64,000 nucleotides of DNA from Mallotus nudiflorus (taxonomy: Eukaryota; Streptophyta; Magnoliopsida; Malpighiales; Euphorbiaceae), in contig CANTUR010000280.1 in NCBI GenBank assembly GCA_947683625.1, forward strand, positions 310,001-374,000, read 5' to 3'. Position numbers and translations under genes: made by a program. Positions 23,401 to 34,491 of the stretch are shown piece by piece. Below the pieces are notes generated by a model that ran no database searches, was not told the DNA's origin, and saw only the letters and a program-made list of their open reading frames with translations. The first letter of the stretch is position 1; every line of letters starts with the position of its first letter.

Positions 23401-23411
23401 CTCCCCCTCAA

Positions 23412-25143
23412 GTTGGTGAATGTATGTCAATCATTCCCAACTTGCCAAGTGAGTTATAGAATATTTTTTCAGATACAGCCTTTGTAAGGATGTCAACTAG
23501 TTGAGTCTGAGATGAAACATATTAAAGATCAATCGTCCCTTGGTTCAGATGATCTTTTATGAAATGTTCGTCAACTTCTACATGCTTAGTTCGATCATGT
23601 TGAACCGGATTGTTTGCAATTGCTATGGCTGCCTTGTTATCACAATGTAACAACATAGGCTTCGGATGCTTTAATCCCAGATCCTGAATAATTTTCCTTA
23701 CCTAGAGCAACTGTCATACTCCATAAGACATTCCTCTAAACTCAGCTTCAGCACTTGATCTTGCTATAACTTTCTGCTTCTTGCTTCTCCACGTGACTAA
23801 ATTATTTCTAACAAATGTAAAGTACTTGGATGTTGATTTTCTACCAGTTCGATATCCAGCCCAATCAGCATCAGTATAGCCAGTAATTTCATAATCCTTA
23901 TTCCTCCCAAAGAATAACCATTTACCTGGAGAAAACTTTAGATATCTTAATATTCGGTATACTGCATTCATATGTTCTTTACTCGGAGAATGCATGAACT
24001 GACTCACAACACTTACTGCATAAGCAATGTCTGGCCGAGTATGAGATAGGTAAATCAACCTTCCTACCAACCTTTGATACTGAACTCTATCAGTTGGAAC
24101 TTGACCTTCTCGGACTGAAAGTCCATGGTTGACTTCAATGGAAGTCTCGGATGGCTTACAATCAAGCATCCCAGTCTCTATTAGTAGGTCCATTATGTAC
24201 TTTCACTGGCAAAGAGAAATTCCTTGAGCTAATCTTGTAACTTCAATCCCTAAAAAATACTTCAAGTTTCCTAAATCCTTAAGTTTAAACTCAGATGGTA
24301 ACTGTCTTTGCAAGATTGTTGTCTCACTCGGATCATTTCCAGTGACCACCATATCATCAATATATACAATCAGTGCAATGACTTTACCTGACTTCTGTTT
24401 GATGAATAGTGTGTGATTAGCATCACTTTGCTTATATCCGAGCTTCCTCATGAAGGCTGAGAGTTGTTCAAACCATGCTCGAGGTGATTGCTTGAGTCCA
24501 GTCCATACAATGCCCTTTTTAGTTTGCATACTCGGTCAGTACATTTAGTTCTGGGTGGTGGATCCATATATACTTCTTCATCAATGGTTCCATTCAAAAA
24601 TGCATTCTTTACATCAAATTGTTGCAGCAGCCTGTCCATGTTGGCAACTAAGGAAATAAGGACTCGGATGGTATTCATTTTTGCTACTGGGGCAAATGTA
24701 TCTTCATAGTCAATTTCATACTTCTGAGTATACTCCTTTGCTACCAATCGAGCTTTATATTGATTTATGCTTCCATCTGGATTGAGTTTGACAGTAAATA
24801 TCCATTTGCACCCCACTGTTTTCTTTCCTTCCAGAAGAGGAATAAGATCCCATGTCCGGTTCTTCTGCAATGCCTCCATTTCATCATTCATAGCTTTCTT
24901 CCAATCCGAATCATCTAAGGCTTCCTACACATTACTTGGAATAGATATAGTAGATAATTGATTTACAGTAAGTGCAAGTAATTTAGAAAAATGGTTGGTT
25001 GATTTGAAGTTATTGATAGGGTATTTAGCTTTGGTACAAAGGTCCGGATCATATTGTTTTTTCAGAACCCCTCTATTGATCCTAGAAGGATAACGAGGCT
25101 CAGTATTTGGAATTAAAGGAGACAAGTTTACCTTATTATGCAA
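23412..25143 (-). pseudogene. Copia reverse transcriptase and RNase H
   Basis: Minus-strand pieces in order: 24925-25143 (spacer and RT start), 24448-24891 with 'GCKWIFTVKLNPDGSINQYKA' split at 20 residues, 'EDTFAPVAKMNTIRVLISL' and 'FDVKNAFLNG' (first catalytic Asp), 24203-24529 with 'VIALIVYIDDMVVTG' (catalytic YIDD intact), and 23714-24193 with 'TGYTDADWAG', 'RKSTSKYF' and 'IARSSAEAEFRGM' (RNase H Asp and Glu). The chain runs on to about 23412. It is interrupted by stops near 24194-24202, a frameshift near 24470 and a stop near 23713. Confidence 0.85.
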
Positions 25144-25209
25144 TGCATTCGGAGTTTCTTCAGCTTTTGGTGTGGGTTGGGAAGATGTACTATCTTGATT
25201 ACTCGATTT

Positions 25210-25440
25210 TTCTTCAATGATCTGTTCGGGTGAGATGCTCGTACTTGGAACATCAGATGTCTGTCAGGGTGAGATGCTCGTACTCGGAACACTAGATGTC
25301 TATCCGGGTGAGATGCTCAGAACATTTTGGAGATTCGGACTCGGAACACCAGGTGTCTGTCCAAATATTTATCTGGGTGAGATGCTCAGAACATTTTGGA
25401 GATTTGGATTCGTAGGAACACTTAGAATGCTATCTTTAAG
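25210..25440 (-). repeat. imperfect tandem repeats between integrase and RT
   Basis: Forward strand repeats 'gtgagatgctcgtactyggaac...gatgtct' at about 25229, 25271 and 25311, and a longer block 'gagatgctcagaacattttggagattcgg' at 25310 and 25378. It lies in the linker between integrase and RT of the minus-strand Copia, so the encoded linker would carry repeated short segments. Confidence 0.7.
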
Positions 25441-25499
25441 CTCAAAGAGGTTCGGATGTTTCTCCCCCTGAAGAGAGCACTCGGAGTGGGAGAAGAAAG

Positions 25500-26500
25500 C
25501 ACTATTTTCATGAAACCAAACATCCCGAGTAACATACATCTTCTTTGTATTCAGATCATAACACCTATATCCTTTTCATAAATCTGCATAGTCAACAAAG
25601 ATACACCAGATAGCTCAAGGGTCTAATTTGTCAAGTGTTTGATGAACATATGCCGAGCATCCAAAAACTCGGGGTTTAAGATTATTGAGGGGTGGAGATA
25701 TGATAAGTTCCTGAAGTTTCTGAAGAGGATTTTTAAAATTGGGTACTTGTGATGTTGTCTGGTTTATAAGGTATGTAGTAAATCGAACAGCCTCTCCCTA
25801 GTATTCTCGAGGAACATTCATATCAAATAATGATGCTCGGACAACTTCCAATAATTATCGGTTCTTCTGTTCAGCTACACCATTCTGTTGAGGAGTGCCG
25901 GCATAAGATGTTTGGTGGCGAATGCCTTTCCTATGGCAAAAATCATTGAGGATTGAGTTAACATACTCCCCACCATTGTCAGACTGCAAGACTCAAATTT
26001 TACTCTAGTATTATGTAGCCACCATGTTGTACAGGTCTTGAAACCTGGAGCACACATCTCCTTTATTAGAAAGTAGTGATACCCAGGTCATCCGGTACAT
26101 TCATTAATAAACATTACAAAATATTGAGCACCATATAGAGTAGGAATCCGAGCAGGTCCCCATACATCAGAATGAATGGTCATAAATGGAATTGAATTTT
26201 TATTATAACTCAGTACATAAGAAATTCAGTGGCCTTTTGCCAATTCATAAACATCATGCTTGAATTCCAAGTTTGTGGTATTCAAAAATAAATTTGATTT
26301 TATTTATTTTAGATAATGAAAAGAGAGATGCCCAAAACGACGATGCCACAAGATTACTTGGTCTTTACTCGAGCAACTTATACCAACCTTATTAACTTGA
26401 CTTGACTTCCGTCATGAATCATCATGCAACTCAAAATAGCATAACTTTCCACGTTTAACACCAGAGCCAAGAATTTGGTGCGTTGCAATGTCCTGAAATA
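25500..26500 (-). pseudogene. Copia integrase remnant
   Basis: Minus-strand reading near 25860-26060 shows 'DNGGEYVNSILNDFCHRKGI' and 'YAGTPQQNGVAEQKNR', the second catalytic Asp region and the PQQNG/E motif of a Copia integrase (DD35E). Around 25600-25700 comes the 'RVFGCSAYVH'-type C-terminal segment. Frameshifts split the domain; no single frame covers it. Confidence 0.75.
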
Positions 26501-26513
26501 CACAATAATTAGG

Positions 26514-27720
26514 CTAAAATTTGACAGTGCAATTTAATGTTTCAGTGATTTGGCCAATAGATAGTAGATTACAAGAAAGAGATGGAACAACAAGAACAAT
26601 ATCTAAGTTAAGAGAGTCAGAGTTAGATATTGATCCCTCATGAGTAACTGGTGCTATGCCTCCATTAGCAGTTAGAATATTTTGTTGGGTTAATGGATGG
26701 ATAGATGTAAGATGTTGAGTGGAGTTTGTCATATGATCAGTAGTACCTGTATCAATAATCCATGTATTATTTCGAGTAATATTTGTCATACCTGATGTTG
26801 TGTTAAGATCACTATTTATTTTAGTAGAAGTAGCAATTGCAGCCTTGTCGAGCTTCTTACAAGGCTTTCTATTGAAATCCCACCATTTTGGATATCCCAC
26901 AATTTCATAACATCATTCCTTGGAGTGTCCAACTTCACCACAATGAGTACAAGTGTATGTGGTGGGCTTACTCGATATTTTTCCTTTGAATTGGGGTCGA
27001 GTTTGAGCTGCTATAAGTATAAAATGGTCCAACAATATCTTCAGCTCTTCCATTATATGTCGCTAGTTATGATCCCTCCGGACATATGTATAACTAGACT
27101 CGAGATCAAGAGGTGGATCCTTCCGTAGTATTTCACTCTGAGCATTATTAAATTCAGAATCAAGTCCTGTTAGGAAAATATGTGTTCGAAGCCGGGTAAT
27201 ATGTTTATGGAGTGATACTACTTCACTAACATCCTCCCCTTGTGCACACGTCTGAGCATCGATTTCCTGAAATATTCCAAGCAATTCATTATAGTATGCA
27301 GGTAATGGCTTACCATTCTGACATGTTGTGAATGATTTCCGGTTCAATTCAAATAACTGAGTTTTGTCGGACCCATCATAGAAGGTTTTTGAGACAGCAT
27401 CCCATATCTCCTTTGCCGTTGGAAGACGGATGAATCTCTGAATCAATGTCGAACTCATGGAGTCAATCAACCAACTTTTGACTTAATTATTATCAAGGAG
27501 CCAAGTCTCCAATGCTTTATCCTGCTGGTGGCTTTGGCGTAGTGCTATTCAGAAAACCAAATTTATTTCTGGCTCCAATTCGAAACTCCATGATCTGTGA
27601 CCATAGAATATAGTTCGTATCATCAAGAATAATTCCTGTGGGAAAGGGAGAATTATCTTGAAGGGTTTAAATAAAATTGGGTGTTCCATGGGATACGATA
27701 GATGTGTTTTCAGTGGTCAT
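26514..27720 (-). pseudogene. Copia gag, zinc knuckle and protease
   Basis: Gag starts at ATG 27720 (minus) with 'GIILDDTNYILWSQIMEFRI' and has early stops. 27063-27470 is the open central part ('LPTAKEIWDAVSKTFYDGSD', 'YYNELLGIFQEIDA'). A CCHC knuckle near 26915-26950 ('CTHCGEVGHSKE' then stop then C) has TGA inside the last spacing. 26514-26900 carries the protease signature 'TWIIDTGTTDHMT' (DTG) and 'CNLLSIGQITETLNC', the end of protease and beginning of GAG-pre-integrase. Confidence 0.8.
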
Positions 27721-27812
27721 GATTTTGAGGATTTGAAGAATTCAAAGAAAAAAAATACAATTTCAAGAATTCAATAAAAAAATTCGATTTCAATGGGTAT
27801 GCTCTGATACAA

Positions 27813-28030
27813 TGAAGAATAAAATACATAGAAAAAAAAAAGAAAATTTAAGAGAAATATTTTTCCATTGCTGTTCAAAGAAGGGTTACACTCCTTATAT
27901 ATACATACAGTCCTAATCATAACCTAATTAGGAATAAAATAACATCCTAAATAGAATAGAACTTTATTCCTAATTGTATATAAATATTTACTTTCTAATA
28001 TATACTATAAAAATATTTACTTCTTTAACA
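27813..28030 (-). repeat. 5' LTR of the 23-28 kb Copia
   Basis: 218 bp; starts tgaagaataaaa, ends tttaaca (forward). Differs from the other LTR at a small number of positions, mostly transitions and A-run length. Confidence 0.9.
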
Positions 28031-29260
28031 AGTCTTAGTACCAGTAACATGAGCTACTGTAATGAGATGAGTTTGTAATAAATTGGTGGCTACTGTAGCA
28101 GCATGCAGCTCTGCTACAAGTGCAACGTGAACTGTAACATCAGACACTAAATTACCCAAACTGTCATCAGGTTGCTACAGCACAAACTCATCATCCTTAT
28201 GGTTATTCTGATCTAAAAAAAAATACTGCTAGCAGCACATGAAGGTACATCACCAAGAGAGAACTAATTAGCCTCAGGCCCTAAAATGGTGTCATAAGCT
28301 TTCTATTGTTTTTTAGGCTCTTCATGGCTGCTCTTTTTGTTGTAATCAGACTTAGTTTTAGACTTATGCAATCGGCATTCAGAAGGAAGATTAATAATGT
28401 TTGTGCAAGTAGTGAAAAAACTAGGAAGATTTTCTTGTACAACATCCATAAAAAAATTCTAACCAATGCATTCAATCATTAAAGAGTCCGGGAGTTTATG
28501 TGAGAGGTCCACTTCAACCAAAATTCATGCATAATGCCCGAAATCCCCATAAAGAGTGTTGTGATCAATTCATAATGGAGTCCCAAGGCCCCTTGCTATG
28601 TCAGCTAAAATGACATGATGCTAATATTCCCACGGTAATTTATATAATATAACCCAAAGTTGCGTGGTGGTTGATTTCTATTCGAGTGGATCGAAATTCA
28701 GTAACCAATCTTGTAGAAGCACGATAGAAGGCTTCAATGACACTGGACCTCTTAACCAAACTTGACCTTTCGCATTCTCTGATTGCAAGATGATCTGATA
28801 AAAACCTCTGCTGAGAGATATTAGCTTCTAAGCCGATGTTAAACCCAAATTGCTGTCAATTTCATTTTTAATTCTGCTACTTTCCAAGGTGAATCTCCTT
28901 TAAGCAAGACAATTCTCCCAATAAAAGAGTTGTACATGTTAATACGTTGATCATAGAGATCCTGATTGATCTTGATGGAAATAAATCCAGCTTTGTTGAC
29001 AGCCTCAGAAGGAACCGTGGTAGTAATCATAAAATGAGAAACCACAGATGCATTTTTGGAAGAGTCGTTGGAGCAGACTCTATCAAACGATGGAGAGCAG
29101 GATTCTTTGAATGAAAAGAAAAAATATCGTGGTGACTTACGATTTCCACGATTGGTAAAGGGGAGAAGCCAGCCGAAAATATAGCCGGTGGACGGAGATG
29201 CCAGGGGCAGCCGTCTAGGGTTAATATGATCATATAATAAAATGTTATTGTCTCTAGCAA
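28031..29260 (-). pseudogene. LINE ORF1 (DUF4283-type nucleic-acid-binding protein) remnant
   Basis: Minus-strand 28839-29045 gives 'NMYNSFIGRIVLLKGDSPWKVAELKMKLTAIWV' in pieces, the DUF4283 pattern of plant LINE ORF1 ('..A..SLIGRF...G.PW.L..L...L...W'). Other frames continue to about 28281. It lies right of the inserted Copia. ORF1 probably resumes at 23184 down to about 22830. Confidence 0.6.
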
Positions 29261-29261
29261 A

Positions 29262-29562
29262 AAAAAAAAATCTTAATTTAACAATTTTTTTACAATTTTA
29301 ACGTAATTTGTGCTTTAGTTAAGATGAATTAAAAATGTCAGCACGGTCATATTTTAACCTTAAATGCCACTTGTATATCCTTTTGTTAATTTTGACTAAA
29401 ATTATAGATAATTTATCAAATTATAATATTTTTACCAAATTTTATATATTAGAATAAATTCGCAAGAAATTGTAAACATTATGATTTTTTGAGAAAATAG
29501 ACCAATCATTAAACCAGTGGCAGCTATCACTATATTAAAGTGAACAAACAATGTAACAATGG
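29262..29562. other. RLP distal upstream region (right part) and unassigned DNA
   Basis: 29262-29340 continues the module interrupted by the LINE. After that only AT-rich DNA; 'agataatttatcaaattataatattttta' style sequence occurs both at 29406-29436 and 29687-29717, so a small direct repeat surrounds the RLP fragment at 29563. Confidence 0.45.
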
Positions 29563-29690
29563 TGAAATTAAGTGAACAAAGAATTCGACTAAAAGAAGAT
29601 GCTTCAAAATCTGATGAAAAAGGATTTGGTTGGGAAGCCGTTTTGGTTGGGTACATAAGTAGAGTATTATTTGGTCATGCAATTAGAGAT
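29563..29690 (+). pseudogene. RLP C-terminal fragment
   Basis: About 120 bp matching RLP1 4705-4820: acidic linker 'LKEDASKSDEKGFGWEAVLVG' (in two parts) and the start of the membrane helix. It begins and ends abruptly between copies of a short AT-rich direct repeat. It may have been moved by repair or slippage. Confidence 0.7.
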
Positions 29691-29724
29691 AATTTATCAA
29701 ATTATAATATTTTTATCAGCATTT

Positions 29725-29928
29725 CTTGTCAAAATTGAAGATGAAGAAGCTATTGATGCCAATGTGGATACTTTTATGTCATCTGCCATTTCTGCTACAA
29801 ATTCTATTTAATAACTGTCGATGCGGAATGCCAATTAGCCTAAGAAAATTTTTTCTAGTGTGGAAGATCAGTCTAAGCCGCAACCATAGAGCATACTAAA
29901 ATTAACCAAGAGCTCTAATACCAATTAT
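29725..29928 (-). other. Copia leader and primer site, second copy
   Basis: Corresponds to 16147-16335: leader with 'gtggaagatcagtctaagccgc' and, next to the LTR, the primer site in reverse (gagctctaataccaatt; one mismatch to the Met-type site). It is truncated at the gag start. Confidence 0.7.
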
Positions 29929-30427
29929 TGTGGAATTCGAGTTAATTTCCATCAATAATAACAACAATCACCTTGAGAACTATTGCATAGGTGATTAGGG
30001 TGTAAACGATTGTACTAAAAAATACCCCAAGGTATATTCCTAGGAAAGAGTGGAAGGGTCACAATGGTCCCACTTAAAAACCACTATGCTTAGACATAAT
30101 TTTTACCAAAACAAGTAATTTTAATAGCACAATAATTAACAACAACTATACCCAACTATAGCTATTAAATAGACATAAAAGAGAACACCAAAATTTCATG
30201 AGGTTCGGCCAATTATGCCTACGTCCTCAGACACTACCAAAATAAGATTTCACTAAATGAGAAAATATTACAAAAGAGAGAGAAAGAAAACAATTGCCTA
30301 AATATATAGGAAAGGCAATTTAGGATAGTTTAACTAAAGGGGGGAGGACTTCTTTTATAACCAAAGAACTCCTTTCAAAATTATTTTCCCAATGTGGGAT
30401 AGGCATATTTTGTCAAAAAAAACATAA
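29929..30427 (-). repeat. 5' LTR of a minus-strand Copia (same family as 14137-14630)
   Basis: About 499 bp, collinear with 14137-14630; forward 'cacttaaaaaccac', 'aatagacataaaa' and 'tataaccaaagaactcct' are shared. The primer site on its left makes it a 5' LTR of a minus-strand element. RLP sequence starts immediately after (gcaacaacaag at 30428). The last two bases expected of the LTR (CA) are lost or overlap the junction. Confidence 0.75.
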
Positions 30428-31342
30428 GCAACAACAAGCTACTTGATACATTCTCATATTTCTTGGGAGCTCTTCAAGAGCTGCAAGTACTTATGCTACA
30501 ATTAAATAAACTCTATGGAACGCTTAAGAATTTCAATCACAAATCTTCATTCGCTAAGTTGCACATTTTGGACTTATGCAATAATAACTTAAGTGGACCA
30601 ATTCCAAGGAAGTATTTTGATCAATTTAAGGGAATGATGAGCACTAAGCTCATGGGATACATGGAAGTGGCTTCATCAATATACAGTAGATCACTACTAT
30701 ACTCATATGAATATTTTGTGAAACTTATATTAAAAGGATTTGTGGTTGAGTTACCAAAAATTCTAGCACTTATCACAATCATTGATTTTTCATGTAACAA
30801 ATTCATAGGAAAGATTCCAATATCAATTGGGATGCTTAAATCACTAAAGCTGCTCAACATGTCGCCTTGGCAATATTCAACCATCACTAGGGAATTTGAT
30901 CAATTTAGAATCGCTAGACACCTCTTCAAATATTCTCACCAGAAGGATTCCTATTGAATTAAAAAAATTATCATTTCTTGAAGTATTTAATGTATCCTGT
31001 AACCAACTTGAAGGGCCTACGAGCAAGCAATTCAACACATTTAATAATAGCTCATATGAAGGAAATAAAGGATTGTGTGGTTTTCCTTTACAAAAAGAAT
31101 GTAACAGTGGTGGAAGTGAACAAAGAACTCTATTAAAAGAAGACGCTTCAAAATCTTATGAAAATGGATTTGGTTGGAAAACTATTTTGGTTGGGTATAC
31201 AAGTGGAATACTATTTGGTCTAGCAATTGGATTCATTGTATTCAGAACCAACAAGCATTCATGGCTTGTGAGGATGATTGACGCTAAAGGGTATCATTGG
31301 CGAAAAAGATTTGATAAGATCAAGAACACTAGCGAACACTAG
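30428..31342 (+). pseudogene. RLP2 3' part: LRR, island, transmembrane end
   Basis: Equivalent to RLP1 4004-4920. First frame (30428 to about 30860): last pre-island LRRs, island ('YFDQFKGMMS' to 'LALITIIDFSCNKFIGKIP'). An 11-bp loss near 30865 shifts the frame. Second frame (to 31342): 'INLESLDTSSNILTRRIP', C-cap 'NKGLCGFPLQKEC', acidic linker, membrane helix 'ILVGYTSGILFGLAIGFIVF', basic tail with the Trp codon that is TAG in RLP1. A duplicated decamer (gaacactagc, about 31323-31342) creates an early stop. The same terminal intron follows. No kinase. Confidence 0.85.
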
Positions 31343-32434
31343 CAAATCTTCTAGAAGCACAATTGGCGTTCTAAGGTATAATTTCTCATCTGTTTCTCTA
31401 ATGAGTCGTAGTACTATGCATCATTTTTATTTTCCTTTAAAATTAACATTTTGATTCTGTTACAAGATGAACAATTAGAGGATGCTGATGGAATTATTGC
31501 AAAGTGAATGCATTGTCTAAGAATGGCCGCTTCAAAAATGCAAGGGAAGAGCTAATACATTTAATTCTGTTCTATTTTGATACTTTTTGTTTTATTATTT
31601 TGTTTAGTAACAAAAGGTCCTATATAGTGTGAGGCATGTTAATAGAGTTTTCTTCAGAATAAGAACTATGTATAAATAGCTTTGGTGTTGTGTTTTCAGT
31701 AACCAGGTTTTTTCACTTACTTTGGTGGATTTTAGGTTGGGTGTACTGGGGAAGCCTATTGGCTGGGTGTAGTCTTCTCCTCTCGAGTGAGTTTTCTTGC
31801 TTCTGTTTTCTTTTAATAAAATTATGTTTGCTTATATGTAATAAGAATATGTCAAAACATTTTGTAGTAATTTATAGTAGAAAGTTTGAAAACATAAATG
31901 AGCAACAAATTAAGTAAAATGTATAATGTAAATCTTCCTTCATTTCCGAAAATCAAGATTTTAACCTGAAAGTAAATTTTATATCTTCAAAACAACCAAT
32001 TAAACAAAAAATATAGAAAAAGGGAAGCTATCTAGAAAAAGAGATGCACAACCCCTAAGAATAACTAAGACACTTCCTATCCTTTATCATATACGATACA
32101 CATGAGTTTTGTCCCCTAATTTCCCCCATCTTGATCCATATTAGTCCAATCCTACCACTATCGAATACCAAAGATAATTATAAAAAATGTTAATTATATG
32201 AATCAGAAAATTTAGTAACAATTTTCTATAGTTTCAAAATGATTGAAATTGTTCATCATCTCATAATTATATAAAAAAAAATACAAAAATAAAGATTCTG
32301 ATTATAACAGATTTGTATTTAATTTTTAGTTTTGGTTATTTGCTTTATCTATTTACTATTTGTATAGTACTTATGGATCATTTTTCAATGCAAGTGTAAC
32401 TGTTCTTAAAATCAGTAGTGATATAGTTACATAT
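31343..32434. other. RLP2 3' flank (duplicate of 4923-5791 and 12235-12444)
   Basis: No gene. It is continuous here but split by the gag-only array in the other duplicate. gtaac at 32215-32219 is the uninserted target site of that array. Confidence 0.85.
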
Positions 32435-34486
32435 TGTAAGCACCCAATTTTAGGATGCAATTGTGCACAATTGCGACGTAAGCCCCTATGATAAAATTCA
32501 TTCAAAAATTGAAACTGATTGTCGATTTTCTAGACTTTAGAGACTAAATTCCAACATTTTTTAGGGTTTGAATGCAAATAAGTCAATTTTTCAGGGGTCT
32601 CTTCGTAATTTAAGATCGGCATTATAATGCCGACACGTTAAAATACAATTTATTTTTATTTTTTCATGTATTTTTATTGATTTTTCAGCGTTTTGATTGG
32701 TTGAAAATTCAAATTTTATCTTTACAATTATCTGATAAGGTTGTTTAAACGCATAAGGTTTTTGAAATCAAAGAAAAACAAACACTATCTGATCATATAG
32801 GTCTATTCCTCCTTTGGAGGAAGTTTAGTACGCGCAGACTCTGCATTTAAAAGAAGAATCTGCATGTATGTATGAGAGAAAGGCTTGGCTAGAGGGACTT
32901 CTTCTTTTCCAGAGGATTTTTTTTTAAAGGAGGATTTTTTGGTAGAGGATTTTTCTTTCTGGAGAGTTTTTACACAGAGAAAACAATGTAGAAACCCTAA
33001 AAACCCCAATTTTGGATACTTCTAATGTCTTTAAAAGCAATCAAGTCTCAATCCAAAATCAACAAGCAATTTAATTGCAATGGTGAAAATCCTAATCTAA
33101 GGGGCCAGAAAGGGGCATTTGCACAACATCTAAATCATTAGTGTTTTTTATGTCATTCTTATTCTTTCTATTTTTTTCTTTTGCGATTTTTTATTCTGTT
33201 ATTCTCTTTTTGATTATTTGATTTCACTACTAATCTGATTACTTGTTTTTTTGTTTTGTTTTGATATGTGCATGTGAATTGAGGAGGACACTGTCTATAT
33301 TTAAATTGAGCAGAAGATCCATGGAATGCCATGGAAGAATCTGTGTTGTTTTCCAATAGGATTTAGGATTTTTTATTATTTTTCCCTTTTTGGTGTTCTG
33401 TGTAGTTATTTTAATTTTTGGGTGTATAATCATTTAATTTTAATTTTTTACGTAGTTTGTAATAGCCCCAGTAGTGGGAATAGTAAAAATTTTCATTTTC
33501 TGTATTTTAAAAGTGATTAGTAATTAGGTTCAATTGGGTAAAAAAATTAATTAAAATCAATGGTGGTAGTAACTTAAATTAGGGTTTGCATGTAATTAAT
33601 TTATGGTTTTTTTTTAGAAAATCACTGTAATGTTTGTTTGATCTATTTTTTGTGTTTTATTTATTTTGGGCTTGTTTTTTATGTTTTTATGTTTTTAAGC
33701 CCTAAGCCCACGTTTAGGTCTAACCCACTAAATAAATAGGCTTAAAAATGGTTTAGGTTTTTAATAATTAAAATCAATTTAGGCCCATTAGGTTAATTAG
33801 ATTTTAGGCCCACTTAGTTAATTAAAATTTGTCTAGACTTAACTCAGCCCACTTAATTGCATTTCTTTTAAAATAAATAGACCTAGGCCCATATTTCACT
33901 TAAAATAAAACCAAGTTAGACTTAGGCCCACTAATTTGTTTTTCGTTAAAATTGAATAGACTTAAGCCCATATCTTAGAAAGACTTGAAAATAGATTTAG
34001 GCTCACTAATTAATAAAATGTAGGCCTACCTTTAGTCCATTTCACTTGTAAATAAAATGTAGATTTAGCTAACTTATAAAATAAAATTAACATAGTTTAG
34101 ACATAGGGACATTGCCTTTTTGATGCATTTTTACTTGTAATTTTATTGACTTGTTGCCTTTTGGATTAGATGGATGTTAATTAGGGTTTAATAAAATTTC
34201 ATGTAATTAGAGGATAAAATAATCATTTATAAAATTATTCTAAATGAACACGAGACTAAGAGAAGTTAGTATTCTATATCCAGAATCTCCTAGTTGTGGT
34301 GCTAGCTTTCTTTTAGAGAATCGAGTACTACCTTTTCGATTTGTCCTAGTTATTACCCTGGGTGGTGACTCCTCATCTCCATGCCATGTCTTTTTGACAG
34401 TGGTTAGTGTGTTCTTTAAGGCCCTGAGCCTAAACAGTGTCGCGGTTGCTAAAATCTTGGACGCGCGTTAAATCCCGCTGTCTACA
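32435..34486 (+). mobile_element. 2.05-kb solo LTR, probable Gypsy type
   Basis: Starts TGTAAGCACCC and ends CGCTGTCTACA, flanked by the five-base duplication catat (32430-32434 and 34487-34491). The homologous spacer at 12438-12450 reads straight through with a single catat. It has no gag or pol. The internal 34244-34471 frame resembles no protein I know. Length and the 'ggtggtgactcctc' segment near the end suggest a Gypsy (Tat/Ogre-like) LTR, by resemblance only. Internal 'taggcccac/ctaagccca' motifs recur between 33700 and 34030. Confidence 0.85.
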
Positions 34487-34491
34487 CATAT

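Larger units (their letters stand above)
23185..28030 (-). mobile_element. complete 4.85-kb Ty1-copia element, minus strand
   Basis: LTRs 23185-23400 and 27813-28030 (about 217 bp; minus strand TGTT...CTTCA) flank a 4.4-kb interior. The purine tract lies beside the left LTR (forward ctccccctcaag, 23401-23412) and a tRNA-Met-type primer site beside the right LTR (forward gctctgatacaat, 27801-27813). Flanks are ggtct (23180-23184) and agtct (28031-28035), a target duplication with one difference. It sits inside the minus-strand LINE. The gag-protease-integrase-RT-RNase H order is complete but has stops and frameshifts. Confidence 0.9.
18621..29262 (-). mobile_element. L1-type LINE, minus strand, interrupted by a Copia element
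   Basis: The left end carries a T run (18621-18631) that is the reverse-strand poly(A) tail. The right end reads ctctagc|aaaaaaaaaaaatc. The flanks agree with the uninterrupted copy at about 480-500 and suggest a target duplication near 'aaaagaaatc'. Order on the minus strand from the right: ORF1 (28031-29260), ORF1/ORF2 junction (22820-23184), endonuclease (about 22040-22820), reverse transcriptase (about 20300-21720), zinc-binding region (19490-20060), RNase H (19036-19415). All parts contain stops. Without the Copia at 23185-28030 it would be about 5.8 kb, typical of plant L1 elements. Confidence 0.8.

Noticed and set aside
34244..34471. 75-codon open frame in the solo LTR
   Set aside because: Lies inside an LTR with clean target duplications and resembles no retroelement protein.
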